Numbered from the stretch's first letter, positions 10,039 to 21,997 are shown. The stretch is DNA of 64,000 bases from Aquanectria penicillioides (GCA_003415625.1 PYIU01000006.1:2604001-2668000); one strand, 5' to 3'. Numbers and translations: made by a program. The notes: a model not told the origin generated them from the letters alone.

Positions 10039-12218
10039 GGTTGGCTGTGGGGTGGCCAGGGGATTGCGCCCACGGGGAGGGGATCTAAGCCGTTTCGACG
10101 ACTTGGGCTTTCGTATACGAGATGCGCGCTGGCGATCGGAGACAATTCTTATGCGGGAAAGCTGTAGGGCAATGGCCAGACCGGCCGAGATGCGGCAGGT
10201 GGGCAGCAGGCCGTCTCGGAGTGACGGCGGCGGGGTTTCGGGGGGGGCAGCTTCTTCGTATGTATATGTTGTTGGATACGTCGGGTGTATGCTGGAGGCT
10301 GTATTCCGTCTGTAAGCAGACTGTGGCGCGGCGCCTTATCCAACGGAGCGGATTCGTAGTCGTCTGTCAATCCAATCTGAAAACGGGGCCAAGGAATAGA
10401 GAGAGGGGGGTGTCGTTGCAGGGAACAGGCAGGTCAGGGTGGCGAGGCGCAGGTGGGTTAATATGGTGATGATGATGTAGGGCTGGCTGTTTTGGATACA
10501 GGTAGGTATCAACGTTGGACGCCGGCGGGACAACAGGGATCGAGTCATGGATTAATCGAGCGAGACGAAGGATGCGCCAAGAGGAAAGCAATGAACCCTC
10601 GACGAGCGTACAGCCAAGACATGCAGGTCATGGCACGCCTGGGAACAAAGCTAGATAAGGGATTGATATAAGCAGGTTTGTCGATGGCGGACGCGGACAA
10701 TGACGCTGAGATGAGGCCGAGTCGTCTTAAAAGAGAGCCAAGAGAGCTGACCACGAAGCCCCCTTCTTTCCCAAAGCCGGACGAGCGAGCGACGGACCAC
10801 CTTCCGTGCCCCCCAGCCTACGTCAGAGTCCCGGTAGCTTCTTGAGTGCGGAGTAGCTTCCCACTTCCCAGCACAGTAGCCTGCGATATGTGAGGCTTCG
10901 AGGGCCTGACGGCGCACACAAGACAGAAGCTACCCCAGAATGGCACTGGGTCCTGACGTCATGCGACCCTCGGCGATGATCTCAGGACAAGGACACGGAC
11001 ACACGGACACACAGACTGGCGCTCTCAGTGAGCCGGCATCCCAGCCACAGTGTGAACGCCCAGTGCCTCGGCCCTCCAGCCCTGACCTAGCCCAGCTGAA
11101 TCCTGCCTTTTGGGCACCGCCGTGGCGCTCTTCGCTTCGTACTCTGTGTGCGCAGATGACAGGAAGTGGCGGTGATGGTGGTGTGTGCATGTATGCATGT
11201 AGTTATGGAGTATGAGCAGTCGACTACGCCAGCAACAATACCTAACAACAAACAAGAATGACAACAGACATGAATCATATTCGGCACTCTCCTCCTCCTC
11301 CTCCTCCTCCTCCTCCTCCACCACCACACCGAGACATGCATTTGGCTCTTTCAATACACCCTAAAAAAAAAAGATCGAAACGTGCGCATGTACCAGACCC
11401 CGTATCCCTTCAGCCATGAAAGCTGCACATTCTGACTGACTAACAACCCTCCTCCGTAATCGCTCCTCCAGTGCTCCGAGTGTCTGCTGTCTCATTCAAC
11501 CACGCCACTACACGACGACGAACAGCGGTGCCCCCGCCTCCGCCACCAATCCGCACTGTGCCACAGCGTACCTCCCAGCGGCGGCGCTGTCGCGTCGTCA
11601 TCCAGGAAAACCCACCGCCGACCCAAAGCTTTTTAGTCGCTTTGGAAAGGGAGACCGCAAGCCACCAAGCAGCACCGAAATCTTTCGGCGCTTCCCCAAC
11701 TCCATCCGGCCCAGCTTGGAATGTACGCTTGACGTATATCCCGGCATTGGGGTCGTCGTTCAGTGCTTGCTGGAGTATGATGGTCAAGATTCTTTAAGCA
11801 TTTCTTTGCAGGGGCGAAGCGGGCTTATAATTAGATGATCCCAGCAACGGCGCCGAAACTCCAATACCACAGACTCTTCAGCGTGCCTCTGGCAGTTCGT
11901 GTAATTTGCCCTCCTTGACACCACCTATTAGTGGCAATTGATGACCGCCATATCGAACTGCAACTTTTGGATTAATATTTTTTTTCAGACCCGGGGATTA
12001 GAAAGCATTAGCAAGAAGGAGGAACATATTCATATTGGGTGCAAGCTGTGTCTTCACTATAGGGTAATTCAAGTCTGGACTAAGGATTTCGAAATCGCGG
12101 GATCCTCGGTTTGTCTGACCACGTCTTTCAACCTTCCACCCACCTTGGTTCCCAACATCAACCTTATCCATACACATATCCAACCCGTGACTTCGAATTC
12201 ATCGTATCTGGAAGCATC
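10039..12218. promoter_or_regulatory. divergent intergenic region EIS1 / CX5R phosphatase
   Basis: About 2.2 kb between divergent genes, so it should hold both promoters. It includes TC-rich and G-rich tracts and a (CTC)n microsatellite at 11288-11325. No convincing coding exon was seen on either strand. Confidence 0.45.
11288..11325. repeat. (CTC)n trinucleotide microsatellite
   Basis: About eleven CTC units end in CACCACCAC. It produces Glu-rich open frames on the minus strand, which are artefacts. Confidence 0.95.
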
Positions 12219-13411
12219 ATGGTGCCCTCTCATGACCTTGAAAACATTATCAATTTCCGCGATGTAGGCAAAACGGTGAATGATTTTTTGGGTGCAAGGT
12301 ATAGAAATCCCTCTGTGACCGCATCCCTAATGGGACCATTTAATCATTAACCATTGATAGACGCGTCCGAGAGGGCTTGTTTTATCGCTCTGCTAGACCA
12401 GGTAGGTGGATGAATGGGTCCTTGAAACTCTATCGTATGGATAACTTATGAGATATACCTCAGATGATGCAAGTCATGCCGATAGAGAGTATATCAAGGA
12501 TGACCTTGGTATTAAGACCGTGATAGACCTAAGGACAAAGTATACAATTGAAATAATTGTTGATACACACATTCCTAGGAACCGCGCTAATGCCCTCTAG
12601 AACAGAACACCTCAACAAAGAGAAGAAGCGCCAAACACAAGCCAGCGACCCCACACTCGTCAAGTTGAACTCTGCGTTGGCTGAACCAGTGTACATACCC
12701 GGTATCAACTACCAAGAGATCAAAATCACCGGCCGCCCAATAGAGAAGTTTTGGCTGGGACAGCTTGGATGGTGGGATTTTCTGTGAGTCCAGGTTTGCC
12801 CAGAGGCGCAGCTCACTAGTTAGTTGGCTGACCCAGGACGTCTTGGGACGCAGGCGCTTCTTATTCTTGTTCATCTGTGGTTATCGTATGGATGCCATTA
12901 AAATTATCGGCACTCAAGTTATGCTGCCGCGAGGGCTCGTCGGTCTAGGATTAGACACACTGGATAACTCGACTGTTGAGATTCGGGAGACACTCTCCCT
13001 CTACGCCAACGAGGCAGTCTTGCCTTCAGTAGTTCATTGCACGCAAGGAAAGGATAGAACAGGCAAGAGCCCCTACATCTAAGACACTCTTAGCTGTATG
13101 AATTCTGAGTTGCTTATTGATTGATAGGTCTCGTCTGCGCTCTGGTGCTAATGATTCTCGGCATCCCCATTCCGGCCATTGAGTATGACTATGGCCTCAC
13201 TGATGAGGCACTCGTTCCGGAACGGGAGGAGAGGTTGGTTGAGATCCACCAGATCGGCCTCACCAACGAGTGGGCCTTCACTGCCAAGGATATGATTGCA
13301 AAGATTGAGCAACATCTCAACACCAAGTATGATGGCTTGAACGGCTACCTCGACTACATTGGGTTTGGGGCTGAGGATAGGGTTAAACTTCGCGTGGCCT
13401 TGTTGTACTGA
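12219..13411 (+). CDS. tyrosine/serine phosphatase, CX5R type (Y_phosphatase3 family)
   Basis: Six exons: 12219-12298, 12361-12401, 12464-12539, 12601-12783, 12854-13062 and 13128-13411; 290 aa with all phases consistent. Motifs in order are INFRDVGKTVNDFLG, VREGLFYRSARPDDAS, GIKTVIDLRTKTEHL, PRGLVGLGLDTLD and the catalytic P-loop HCTQGKDRTG (Cys nucleophile, Arg phosphate-binding). This is the fungal/bacterial protein-tyrosine/serine phosphatase family, which may act on phosphoproteins or phosphoinositides; the substrate is unknown. The fifth intron (13063-13127) interrupts the P-loop codon for the last Gly and uses a GC donor (GCAAGA) with a TAG acceptor. The other introns are 61-70 bp with GT donors. 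An in-frame ATG at 12111 would add 36 residues but lacks family-like sequence, so 12219 is preferred. Confidence 0.9.
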
Positions 13412-13480
13412 GCTAGTTTCAAAAACACAACACATTCACGGATAGAATAGGACGACGTCTTCTTTTTGATGCTTCTTGTT

Positions 13481-14830
13481 TTATTTCTTTCTAAAGCGAC
13501 CTTGTAGCCAGCATCTATACATCTTGATCTTTGTAGCTCGGTTTACAAGCATTCGTCGATCAACTCCAAGGTTCTCAATCTCGAACAGCTCAGAGAGATC
13601 GACCGCCAGGGTGTCTACCTTCTCAGCTCCCTCTCCCTCACGAGGATAATTGTTGGCCGCGAACTCCCTGCCCGACCAAATGTCGGCGAGTTGATCCTTG
13701 TCAAAGAAGTAAACTCGGGTTCCGTCACCTCGAATGTAAAAATTTTCGTCAATGTACCGGTTTTTGCGGAACCGAACCTGGGCCAGGTCCCCTCTTCCAT
13801 AGTCTCGGAAGCAGACCAGGCCGCCCGGCTTGACAACCCTGTGGACGTTGCGCACGGCTTGTGCCCATTGGTCCGGGGATAGAGCAGAGAAGATGAAAAT
13901 CAAGATGGCAACGTCTACGGATCCTTCCTCCAGGTCGGGTGGCAAGCTATCACTCGAGATATCCCACACGTCGGCCTGGATATACCTGGCATCGTACTCG
14001 GCATGGTTTCGCATGACTTCTACGGCAGTTTTGGAGTAGTCGCAGGCGTGAATCTTTAGTTGTGTGTTCTTATTATTGGCCAAGATGGGAAATGCCGTAT
14101 TACCGGCACCGGCACCAATCTCTAAGACGACTTGAGGGCCAGCGTCTTCCTTAGTCACCTCTCCAAGGATAGGGAACTCTTGTTGGAGCCATTTCCTATT
14201 CTTGAAGAAGTTGGATTGATTGTTTTTGTAAAACAGATTCCACCACCTGGCGGGTTCTGCGCTGAACTTTTCTAGACGTTTAGTTAGCACGTCTGTTGTA
14301 ATAATGAAGTGAAGAACAAGCAAGTGTGTGTGAAGATGGTGTATCAGATGGGAGCGAAAGAATTGAAGGTAAGGTTTGTCTTCATTAGGACTCAGATGAA
14401 CTATGCATTTGGTTTGGTAATCATCATAAACACCGGGCAACAGGGCCCAGACAGCGCAAAAAAAAAAAAAAAAAAAGCATGGGGATGGTGACTTACTCTT
14501 CTCAAAGTCTGACAGGGGAAACTCTCGCTGCTTGGCGTACTGCTGTTCAGAGTACTCCTTGTACGCGTCGTCAGTTTCGACATGGTCCCAGGCGTTGAAC
14601 TCAAACACATCGTCTCCTTCGTTCAAGTACCGGCTACCAAATTGGAAGGGATCCGTCCGCTTCATGTTGTTGCTGGGATCGTGTGACCTGTGAGGAGGCA
14701 CCTCGGCAGTAGCTGGGGCCTTCGCATCTTTAATGTCCAACGATGCCATGTTCTCAACAGGGACAGCCTCAACGTTCACGACGGCGGCATCGCCACTCGG
14801 CGCTGGTGATGCCATCGTGGACTCTGTCAT
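13481..14830 (-). CDS. TRM140: tRNA(Thr/Ser) m3C32 methyltransferase (Trm140/METTL2-like)
   Basis: Two exons on the minus strand, 14830-14497 and 14271-13481, give 374 aa. The N terminus is low-complexity up to KRTDPFQFGSRYL. Then come EFNAWDHVE, FSAEPARWWNLFYKNN and FFKNRKWLQQEFP, typical of the METTL2/6/8 and Trm140 family. The SAM-binding motif is VVLEIGAGAGNTAFP, followed by HACDYS, IFIFSALSPDQW and VCFRDYGRGD. The C terminus KMYRCWLQGRF matches the family end. The enzyme makes 3-methylcytidine at position 32 of the anticodon loop. The ATG at 14830 is preferred; the upstream in-frame TTG is not a plausible start. The intron 14496-14272 is unusually long for this window (225 bp) but is a multiple of three and stop-free, so it reads as a false in-frame extension containing poly-Phe. 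The gene is head-to-head with EMC2 (435 bp). Confidence 0.9.
   Translation of the reverse strand: MTESTMASPAPSGDAAVVNVEAVPVENMASLDIKDAKAPATAEVPPHRSHDPSNNMKRTDPFQFGSRYLNEGDDVFEFNAWDHVETDDAYKEYSEQQYAKQREFPLSDFEKSKSPSPCFFFFFFCAVWALLPGVYDDYQTKCIVHLSPNEDKPYLQFFRSHLIHHLHTHLLVLHFIITTDVLTKRLEKFSAEPARWWNLFYKNNQSNFFKNRKWLQQEFPILGEVTKEDAGPQVVLEIGAGAGNTAFPILANNKNTQLKIHACDYSKTAVEVMRNHAEYDARYIQADVWDISSDSLPPDLEEGSVDVAILIFIFSALSPDQWAQAVRNVHRVVKPGGLVCFRDYGRGDLAQVRFRKNRYIDENFYIRGDGTRVYFFDKDQLADIWSGREFAANNYPREGEGAEKVDTLAVDLSELFEIENLGVDRRMLVNRATKIKMYRCWLQGRFRKK
14458..14476. repeat. A19 homopolymer inside the TRM140 intron
   Basis: Nineteen consecutive A on the plus strand give a poly-T tract near the 5' splice site of the TRM140 intron on the minus strand. 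Confidence 0.9.
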
Positions 14831-15265
14831 CTTCGGAGCATGCACTTGCAAGCGCAAGTGGAGTGTGCTTTTAGTAGCACGAGACTTTGCGTTGCAGAAG
14901 TGAAGGTGGAAGAATGCTCAAGGATTTAAGAAATTTTTTATGCTGAGATGCGTTTTGTCTCGAACCCTTCTTGGCGTGGGTCATTTTTGAGACATATGAT
15001 TGGCCACTTCTTCCGGCAGCGGATTATCTAAAACACCGCATTTCAGAGCTAGAGCTTCCGGAACCAATCACCATAGACTAAGGGGATTGTCGCTATTCGA
15101 CTTCAAGTCTCCTGTCCATCGTCCATCCATTCGAGCCGTGGTAATCTGGGGTCCGGTTGTTAGCAAACTCCGCTGGCGACGAGCTCTTCCACCGAATCCC
15201 TCTTCTACGGTTTACGACGTCAAGTTTCCGGCGGCTCCCCTCCCCTGATCCGTTCCATACTCGAC
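14831..15265. promoter_or_regulatory. bidirectional promoter TRM140 / EMC2
   Basis: A 435 bp spacer between divergent start codons. No TATA box or known operator stands out. Short size and orientation suggest a shared promoter. Confidence 0.55.
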
Positions 15266-16402
15266 ATGGCCCCGTCACTCATCCAGCCGCAAGGCCACCT
15301 ATCACCTGCCGAAGCTCTCAAGCTTGCACAACAAGCTCCCACCATCTTGCGACAAAATCCTAAGGCAGTTTCCGCATCGCCTCTGGCATCTCTCTTCTCA
15401 ACCCCCGAGACCACTGATCTGTGGACCGTCTACGAGAACCTCCTGATCTCATGTCTTCGAACGGGCGACGACGAGTCGGCGCATAAGTGCCTGGAGAGGC
15501 TGGTACTGCGATTCGGCGACAAAAATGAGCGGATTATGGGATTGAAAGGCCTGGTGAAGGAAGCTGAAGCTAGTAATCACGATGCGCTGCTTGCGGTGCT
15601 CAAGGAGTACGAGGACATCTTGCAGGACAACCAAGCCAATATTGTAAGATATTATCGCACCGGTCACGCATGACCTATCTGACAGCTTGCAGCCTATTGC
15701 GAAGCGAAGAGTGGCCCTTCTCCGATCAATGGGCAAAACTTCCGAATCGATTGCAGCATTGATATGGTTGCTTGAATTTAGCCCTACGGATTCCGAGTCA
15801 TGGTCCGAGCTGGCAGATTTATATCTGTCTCAGGGTTTATACCCCAGGCTATTCACTCACTAGAAGAGGTGCTTGTTCTGACACCAAATGCCTGGAATGT
15901 ATGTTGCGCTATCTATTCTGCTCTGGAACATGCTGCCTAACTGACAATCTGTAGATGCATGCTCGGTTAGGAGAGGTTTTATTGATGGCCGTTAATGTTG
16001 GAACCGAAGCCAACCCCCAGAAGCACTTGGCAGAGTCTCTGAAACGATTCTGCAGAAGCATCGAGCTTTGTAACGATTATCTACGAGGGTATTATGGACT
16101 GAAGAAAGTAAGCAGGCAGGGTGCGTTCATTTGGAGAAAAAGAGCAGTTGCTGACATGAGTTTAGGTCACCGACAAACTCCTTGGCGAATCCGCCAAGTC
16201 TAAGAAGCAAGCAGACAACGAGGGCTTCTCATTGCCGGACCAGAGGACCGTTGAGAAGCTCAATGAGGTAGCAACCAAGAAGCTAGCTGAGATCGCCCAA
16301 CATTATAGGGCGCAAGATCCGCACTGGCAGGGGTACAATGCAGATGAGATTGCTGCGGCCCAAGAGTTGCTTGATAAGTCATCGTCCAAGGTGATTCGGT
16401 GA
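15266..16402 (+). CDS. EMC2: ER membrane protein complex subunit 2 (frame-broken here)
   Basis: Four exons: 15266-15643, 15693-15898, 15955-16107 and 16166-16402; about 324 aa expected. TPR-type sequence is visible: ALIWLLEFSPTDSESWSELA, then DLYLSQGLYP, AIHSLEEVLVLTPNAWN, MHARLGEVLLMA and RFCRSIELCNDYLRGYYGL. EMC2 is the cytosolic TPR scaffold of the ER membrane complex, which inserts and stabilises transmembrane proteins. Exon 2 is 206 bp and sits between two phase-0 introns, so it is one base short. The frame breaks at the C run 15842-15845: conserved sequence continues as QAIHSLEEV in the next frame. All splice sites and both flanks look healthy, so a missing C in the sequence is more likely than gene loss. 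Introns are 49, 56 and 58 bp. Confidence 0.87.
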
Positions 16403-18251
16403 ACAGGACTGGTCTGCACAAGGGCTTCGCAACCTAGTAGCTCGGTTAATATGCTGGACTTCTTTGCAGTTGGTTTAGGGTGATGAGACGAGGGCTAGGA
16501 GACGGACACCAGTAGCTTGTGAGATGGGGCGAAGGCAGTGCCCCTGACTCGGAAAATTCTCTGAATAGGTATTGAACATGAAAAGGACGATAGAATGGGA
16601 TGGGAGACAAGCATGCGGCAGCCTCTAGGGGCTCCAAGTGTCCCATTCTGTGGCGCCTTTTGGCCCTTTGGGTGACAGGAAGTTGGGCACCTAGCACGTG
16701 GCGCCACTCGAGAGCGGGTGGCGGGGAAGGACCTTGCCAGGTGGATACGGAGGAAAGCGGCCAGGGAAGAAGGCCAAAGGGCCTGTGAGAATGACGAGAT
16801 GAGAGAGAAGGGGAGGCGGAGCTTGATAATGGGCTTCAGGGGGGCGTTGGTGGCGAGCGGGTGACGCGGGCTTGGGCAGGAACTACATCTCAATGCCTTG
16901 TGGAGGTCAGAGGAGGACGAGAAGGTAAAGGAGGAGGAGGGTTTCGTTGCGTTGTTTCAATTGCTACCAACATCGGGCACGTTGGGCTTCTCGAGCTCGC
17001 GCAATCATCATATCACGGACCAGACACCAATAGTAAGGGTATGCAGGCGAAGTGCCGTGTTAGGGCTTTGATGCGGACAAGATACACATTGTGCATGTAG
17101 ACAACGAGCCAAAAGCCTGGAAGTTGGTGCTATGGAACCCAGCTGGAGCCATACTATGTATCGTCAGGGCGGGACCGCTTGGCCTCGGGCCCACTGTTGC
17201 CCAATGCTGGGCTGTGCCAGTCCATGATCCATCGTGTGTTGGGTATCCAGCGATACGGCCTTGTGGGTGTCGGCGAGCGAACGGTCCTCCTCTCGGGGGA
17301 GCCGCTGTCCACTTGCTGGGCGTCATAAACGATGACCCCATGATGCATGATCGATGGATGGGCTCGGTTCTTGGATCTCAGGCTCTTGGGGCTCGGGCCT
17401 TCAAGACCACGTCCATGGATGATGATGTTGCGCTTGGTGCCGGCCAAGATGCCCTGCCTCCGGACAATTCCAATTCATTTCGATCGTCTGGCCTCAACTA
17501 GGGAGGGGTATGTTCTTTTTGTCATGCGTAATTGTTGATCGCAGCCTCGAAAAAAAGAGAATATGAGGGTCGAGGACCCAAACCTGACAAGCAACACCGT
17601 GACGCTAAGAACCCGGCCCCTGCGGGATGGTGGTTTGGCGGGCGCTACTCCCTGCTCACACTACTGTGCATCATTCGTTGGGACTGCTGGGCAGAATCGC
17701 CGGCGTTCTAAGAGGGAACCGAGAGGGCGAAGCCAAGCTCTTACATGGTATTGGCAATTGGCCCAAGGCAGCGAGAAGGCAGCCCAGACCTGTGCATGCG
17801 TGTCGTGTAAGTCGCCGGGGCACCGTCAGCAACTAAGCTCCCACAGCAGCACACCCCTGTCTCCGATGCTCCACAATCCACTGGCCTGCATTTGCGCTTG
17901 ATGGTGAGCTGGCTAGCTGCGATTGCTGCCACCCTCGACAACGATGAGACTAGGCAACTTGTGAGGGCTGAGGTGCAAAACTCGTGCGGAAGATCGGGCG
18001 TCAAGGCGTGGCCGGGAGACCTAGAGTCGCATACGTCCACATCATGAACCTACCAACCAGCGGTAGAATGGTGGCATCAATGCAGCGTGATGGTGCGAGA
18101 AGACAACACCGCATGTCAGGCGAAAGGGGGGGGACAAAACATCAAGGTCGAGGAGCGGGTGTGATATAAGTGATGTAGATTGCCGAGATGTAGCAACTAG
18201 GAAAAATGAGACCACGGTGGTTGCCCTTTCTCCCTCTCTTCTTCTCTTTTT

Positions 18252-18548
18252 CTATCTGATGAAGCCTTCAGAGATGGGGGCAGCCCCGAGGACGAGGATA
18301 TCGACTGGTCCATTATCAAGGTGCATGTCAAGGAATGAGGACACACAACGATCACCAAGTACGACACTTTCATTAACATCGAAATGAAGGAGGGCATCCA
18401 GCCTAATATACCCTGTCAATGTTCGGATCTTCAATTCAAAATCTACCCGCCCACGGTCCGTTCCGATTTTATATGTGACGCACGGTTGAACAGCGATTGT
18501 GAATTTTTGGGAGCCAACATCGCCAGACCCTGGGAGTGTGACCAACAT
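18252..18548 (-). CDS. unrecognised ORF, possible gene fragment
   Basis: A 98-codon frame from an ATG at 18548 on the minus strand. Its composition is more protein-like than its surroundings, with VTYKIGTDRGRVDFELKI and LTGYIRLDALLHFDVNES. No low-complexity bias is seen, and local DNA is more AT-rich than nearby. No family was recognised and no convincing splice partners were found. It may be a remnant exon or chance. Confidence 0.2.
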   Translation of the reverse strand: MLVTLPGSGDVGSQKFTIAVQPCVTYKIGTDRGRVDFELKIRTLTGYIRLDALLHFDVNESVVLGDRCVSSFLDMHLDNGPVDILVLGAAPISEGFIR

Positions 18549-21416
18549 GACCCTTCACACGAGGGTCTATCACAGTGATTAGAGCACAGATACGAAATGG
18601 AAAAAGACATCAGAAGTACTTGTCACACTACACGCAGGCCCTCAACCGGGTTGAAGCAAGACGATAGAACAATGCCGAACTGATTGGCTCATTGGCCCTG
18701 TCATCTCCCACATTTGGAGACGTCGCGTTTGAAGAAAAGGCCACCGCCGCAGCAATATGATTCAGGAGGCTAGCACCCTTCTCGGGGATGGTTTGCACTA
18801 GGAAAGACTGTGAATACTGCAGTTGCCTGTCTAGGTATGCATCTTTGTTTTCTTCTCGCGTTTACAGTGCCAGTCCCAGCAACGATTGAGAGGGTGTGTC
18901 CGGAAACTTTGTTTAGCCTTGTCACAATCAAGCCCGCCTGGCCTTTGTTGGCCTATTTGTTGCCTACCGTTAGCTCATTTTCCCGCTTCCTGCTTCCCAC
19001 TTCTCGATCTCATTTCTATCCCAATGACACACATTGTTCGAGGTCCGATTCTGATGCTTGCCAGCATCAAATGGCATTGGTGTTAAATTTTTTTTAAATT
19101 TTTTTTTAAATTTTTGGTGAACGATGGTAGCTGTTACTAGGAATCCTGGCCTTCGCCCACCCTGTCAGAGCCAGTCAGAATTTGAGTCAGAATGAGTGCC
19201 AGCATGAGAGTGCAAGGGTGAGTCAACAAACAAACGACCGCCAACCTACACGTAGGGCCGGGCGGGGCTCGGCAACAGTCATCGCAACAACAGCAGTGGC
19301 AGCGGACTGATGCACCTGCCACAACGGCGCCGTCAGCGATTGCAGACCAGACCTGGTATCAACCGTGGTTGGCTGTTAGGGTTGGCGCTTCTGTCCTTTT
19401 CTTTTTTTTTTTTTCTGCCCTGCTTTCTTCTCTCTCTCCCTTTTCTTTCCCTTTCCTCATCCCTCCCCAGAAACACGCCACTGGCTTCCCGGGCTTGGAC
19501 CATAATCAACAAACCACTCGAACCCAGGGGCGGCGCCACAGTTTTATTCTTATTCGTCACCTTCACTTTCGTCACCATCTTCGAGTCGACGAGCAAACGG
19601 AAAAGAAAGAAGCTTTGTGTTGAAAGCCAATATTGCATTCCTGGTCCTAGCTAGGCAACACACCAAACCCGCCCGGCCCCCCTCCCCACTCACCACCACT
19701 TAACCTTGCACCACACCACTCGTATCGCCGCTAAGAAACAAAGCTACCACGACCGCCAAAACAACGTTCCGTTGTACTCGAACAACAAACCCAAAACACA
19801 ACAAACCGGTCATCAAGGCCTCTTGTGGCTGTCTAACGTTGAGTCTTCCTTGAAGCCAACGAAACAAAATAGCAGGTAGGTTGATCCCTCTCCTTCTGTG
19901 CCTCCATTCACTTTCTCTTTCAAATCCCGACCGCCTCTTCATCCGAACATCTGTGGTTACGGCGGTGGACCATGTGATCACCGCTGGCCGCATCAAGCAG
20001 CAACCAAGCAAGCAAAGCAAAGCAAAGCAACGCAACGCAAAGTAGTGGCGGCTCTGCATGAAAATGACGGCGCTGCTAGTGCCACTTTCACTGTCACTGC
20101 TTCGGTTGCTGTTCATGTCCCACCTCTCTCTCCATCCCATCCCATCCCATGGTGCCTATCGATCCTTGGTTGGATGGACGTTTGTCCTCGGTTGCTCTTG
20201 GTTGTGCCCGTTTCTAGGGATTTCCATTAGGCTCCTGCTGTTGGCAAGTCCCCACTACTTTGGGCATCGGCATCGCCCATCCTGGCGCCCCAAGCCTTGG
20301 GGCTCCCACCCGGCGCTCGGCCAAGGTGCACGCGAAAAGCTTGGATCAGCACTGGGACCACAGAGGATAAGCCTGAGCCAAGGGGCCCAAGGACAGGTGG
20401 ATCACTTGCTGTTGGGCCCCAGCAGCTGCGCCAGCGCCAGCCAAAAAAGCGCCAGAAGCAGGCCCTATCGACAAGCCTCAAGGCAGGCGAACCAGGGTGC
20501 CCCAGGTCTGGCGGCTGAGAACGGTACATTCGGTACTCACAGTATCGATCACAGCCCAGCTTCAAGCAGTCATCATCAGTCTGCCAGTCCAATTCCCTCT
20601 CGCCGCCGGTCAGTCAATCAACTGCCTCAACGGCCAAGAAGGATGGGTGAACAGATCCTGGGTATAACATGGGACATGTCGCAGAAGAACCTGGCAATGG
20701 GCGAGTTTGCCCCGTCATTGCGAGTCCAGTCCTCGACTCCATGGAAGGTCCTTGGGGGCCCTGCATCCGAATTTGGTGGGGACATGCGCACTGGCACTGG
20801 TTTGGTTTGCGACTTGGGTCGCCGCATCGCCGCCTCCCGCCGCCCTCTCACACTCCGATGAGACGGGTACCATGACTGACTGGCCGCCTCTCTTGATGCT
20901 GCCGGTCCGGGCGTTGCTGCCGTCCAACAGGGACAACCAATCCTGTTGCAGTTTTGCCCCTCCTGCCCAAGCTGCTGACAGGCCGTTGTGCTCCGGACTC
21001 TCGTCTCCCCATCGTTTTCTCGTTGGCTCGGTCGTCGGATTGTCCGCTGCCCGCCTGTTGATCGAATCGTCTCTGTTCGTCAAGGCGGTCTTCATTGTGG
21101 ACGCAGCACGTTCACACACTTTACATATACCTACATATCATACTACTTGCTGCATCTACACAAGTGTGCTTTCATATCAAATCGGTCGCCAACTCACCTG
21201 TTGTCCAGTCTTGCTCCCTCACCACCAGGCCCCGCCGGCTCGCACTGCGAATCCGCCAGCGGTCGCTCCACGCCGCCTCAACCCGAACGCCGCCCATTAC
21301 TGCCCACTGTGCGCTGTTTCAGCTGCGGGCATCGTTGGCGCTCGCTGCCCGGCTGGTGACCCATAAGTACGATCTGGACCCCTCACCGCCGATCGTCCCT
21401 CTCGATTTTCTGCCGC

Positions 21417-21450
21417 CATCCCTCCATCCCTCCATCCCTCCATCCCTCCC
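21417..21450. repeat. CCATCCCT tandem repeat
   Basis: Four to five CATCCCTC units lie in the pyrimidine-rich region upstream of the gene starting at 21998. Confidence 0.9.
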
Positions 21451-21997
21451 AGAAAAAACCCGTCCATCCCTCCACCCTCGCAACCGCCGCCAAAATATCC
21501 ACCCGCCCACCTCGTTGCGCCTGACCTTTGACGCAAGCCTTCCCCTCCTCGACCAAGCATCTTTGCAGGCCTGTCCTTGATTTGCCGACACCGCATCGCA
21601 TCGCATCACCAGCCCGCGCCCACGCTCTGTTTCGCTTTCCCCGTCTCACTGCCTTTTTTTTTCTCCTGTCACGCCCCTCCTGCTCCCGTGGCGCATTTGC
21701 CCAATCGACCCCTCACGCCTGTTGCGCAAGTCCAATTCCTCATCGCCACGACCCTCGCACCAGCGCTGTCGTCCTGCTCTTTGGTCTCCCCTGCCGTGAT
21801 AGCTTGTCTGCCATAGCCCCCAAGTCTACTCGCGTGTTTCTTGGTGCCGCCGGACCTTGTCCTTAACACACTCTACCTCCCCCCCCCCCTCCCTCCCTTT
21901 GAGTCTCCGTTGTCTTCCCCAGATAACAGCGCCTTTGCTCCGGCTTTCTCTCGTAGATTGTCGTGGGTAGAGGGCAATTCATAAGCCATCCTCTGCT

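Larger units (their letters stand above)
16403..21997. other. 5.6 kb gene-poor region
   Basis: No gene could be supported on either strand. The first 2 kb are mixed-composition DNA, with an unexplained minus-strand frame at 18252-18548 that is listed separately. From about 19.1 kb on it contains poly-T runs, a CAAAG/CAACG array (20005-20040) and pyrimidine-rich plus-strand DNA that becomes extreme at 21400-22080. That pyrimidine-rich part is probably the core promoter and long 5' leader of the gene starting at 21998. Longer open frames here (for example 20058-20861) are Ser/Pro-rich low-complexity. Confidence 0.45.

Noticed and set aside
11025..11354. Glu-rich minus-strand frame
   Set aside because: Created by the (CTC)n microsatellite.
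15772..15954. Short plus-strand ORF inside EMC2
   Set aside because: Out-of-frame reading caused by the base missing from exon 2.
20058..20861. 267-codon plus-strand frame
   Set aside because: Ser/Pro/Arg low-complexity, no domain, overlaps frames on both strands, in promoter-like DNA.
20707..21366. 219-codon plus-strand frame
   Set aside because: Pro/Ala/Cys-rich leader DNA; no family features or splice support.
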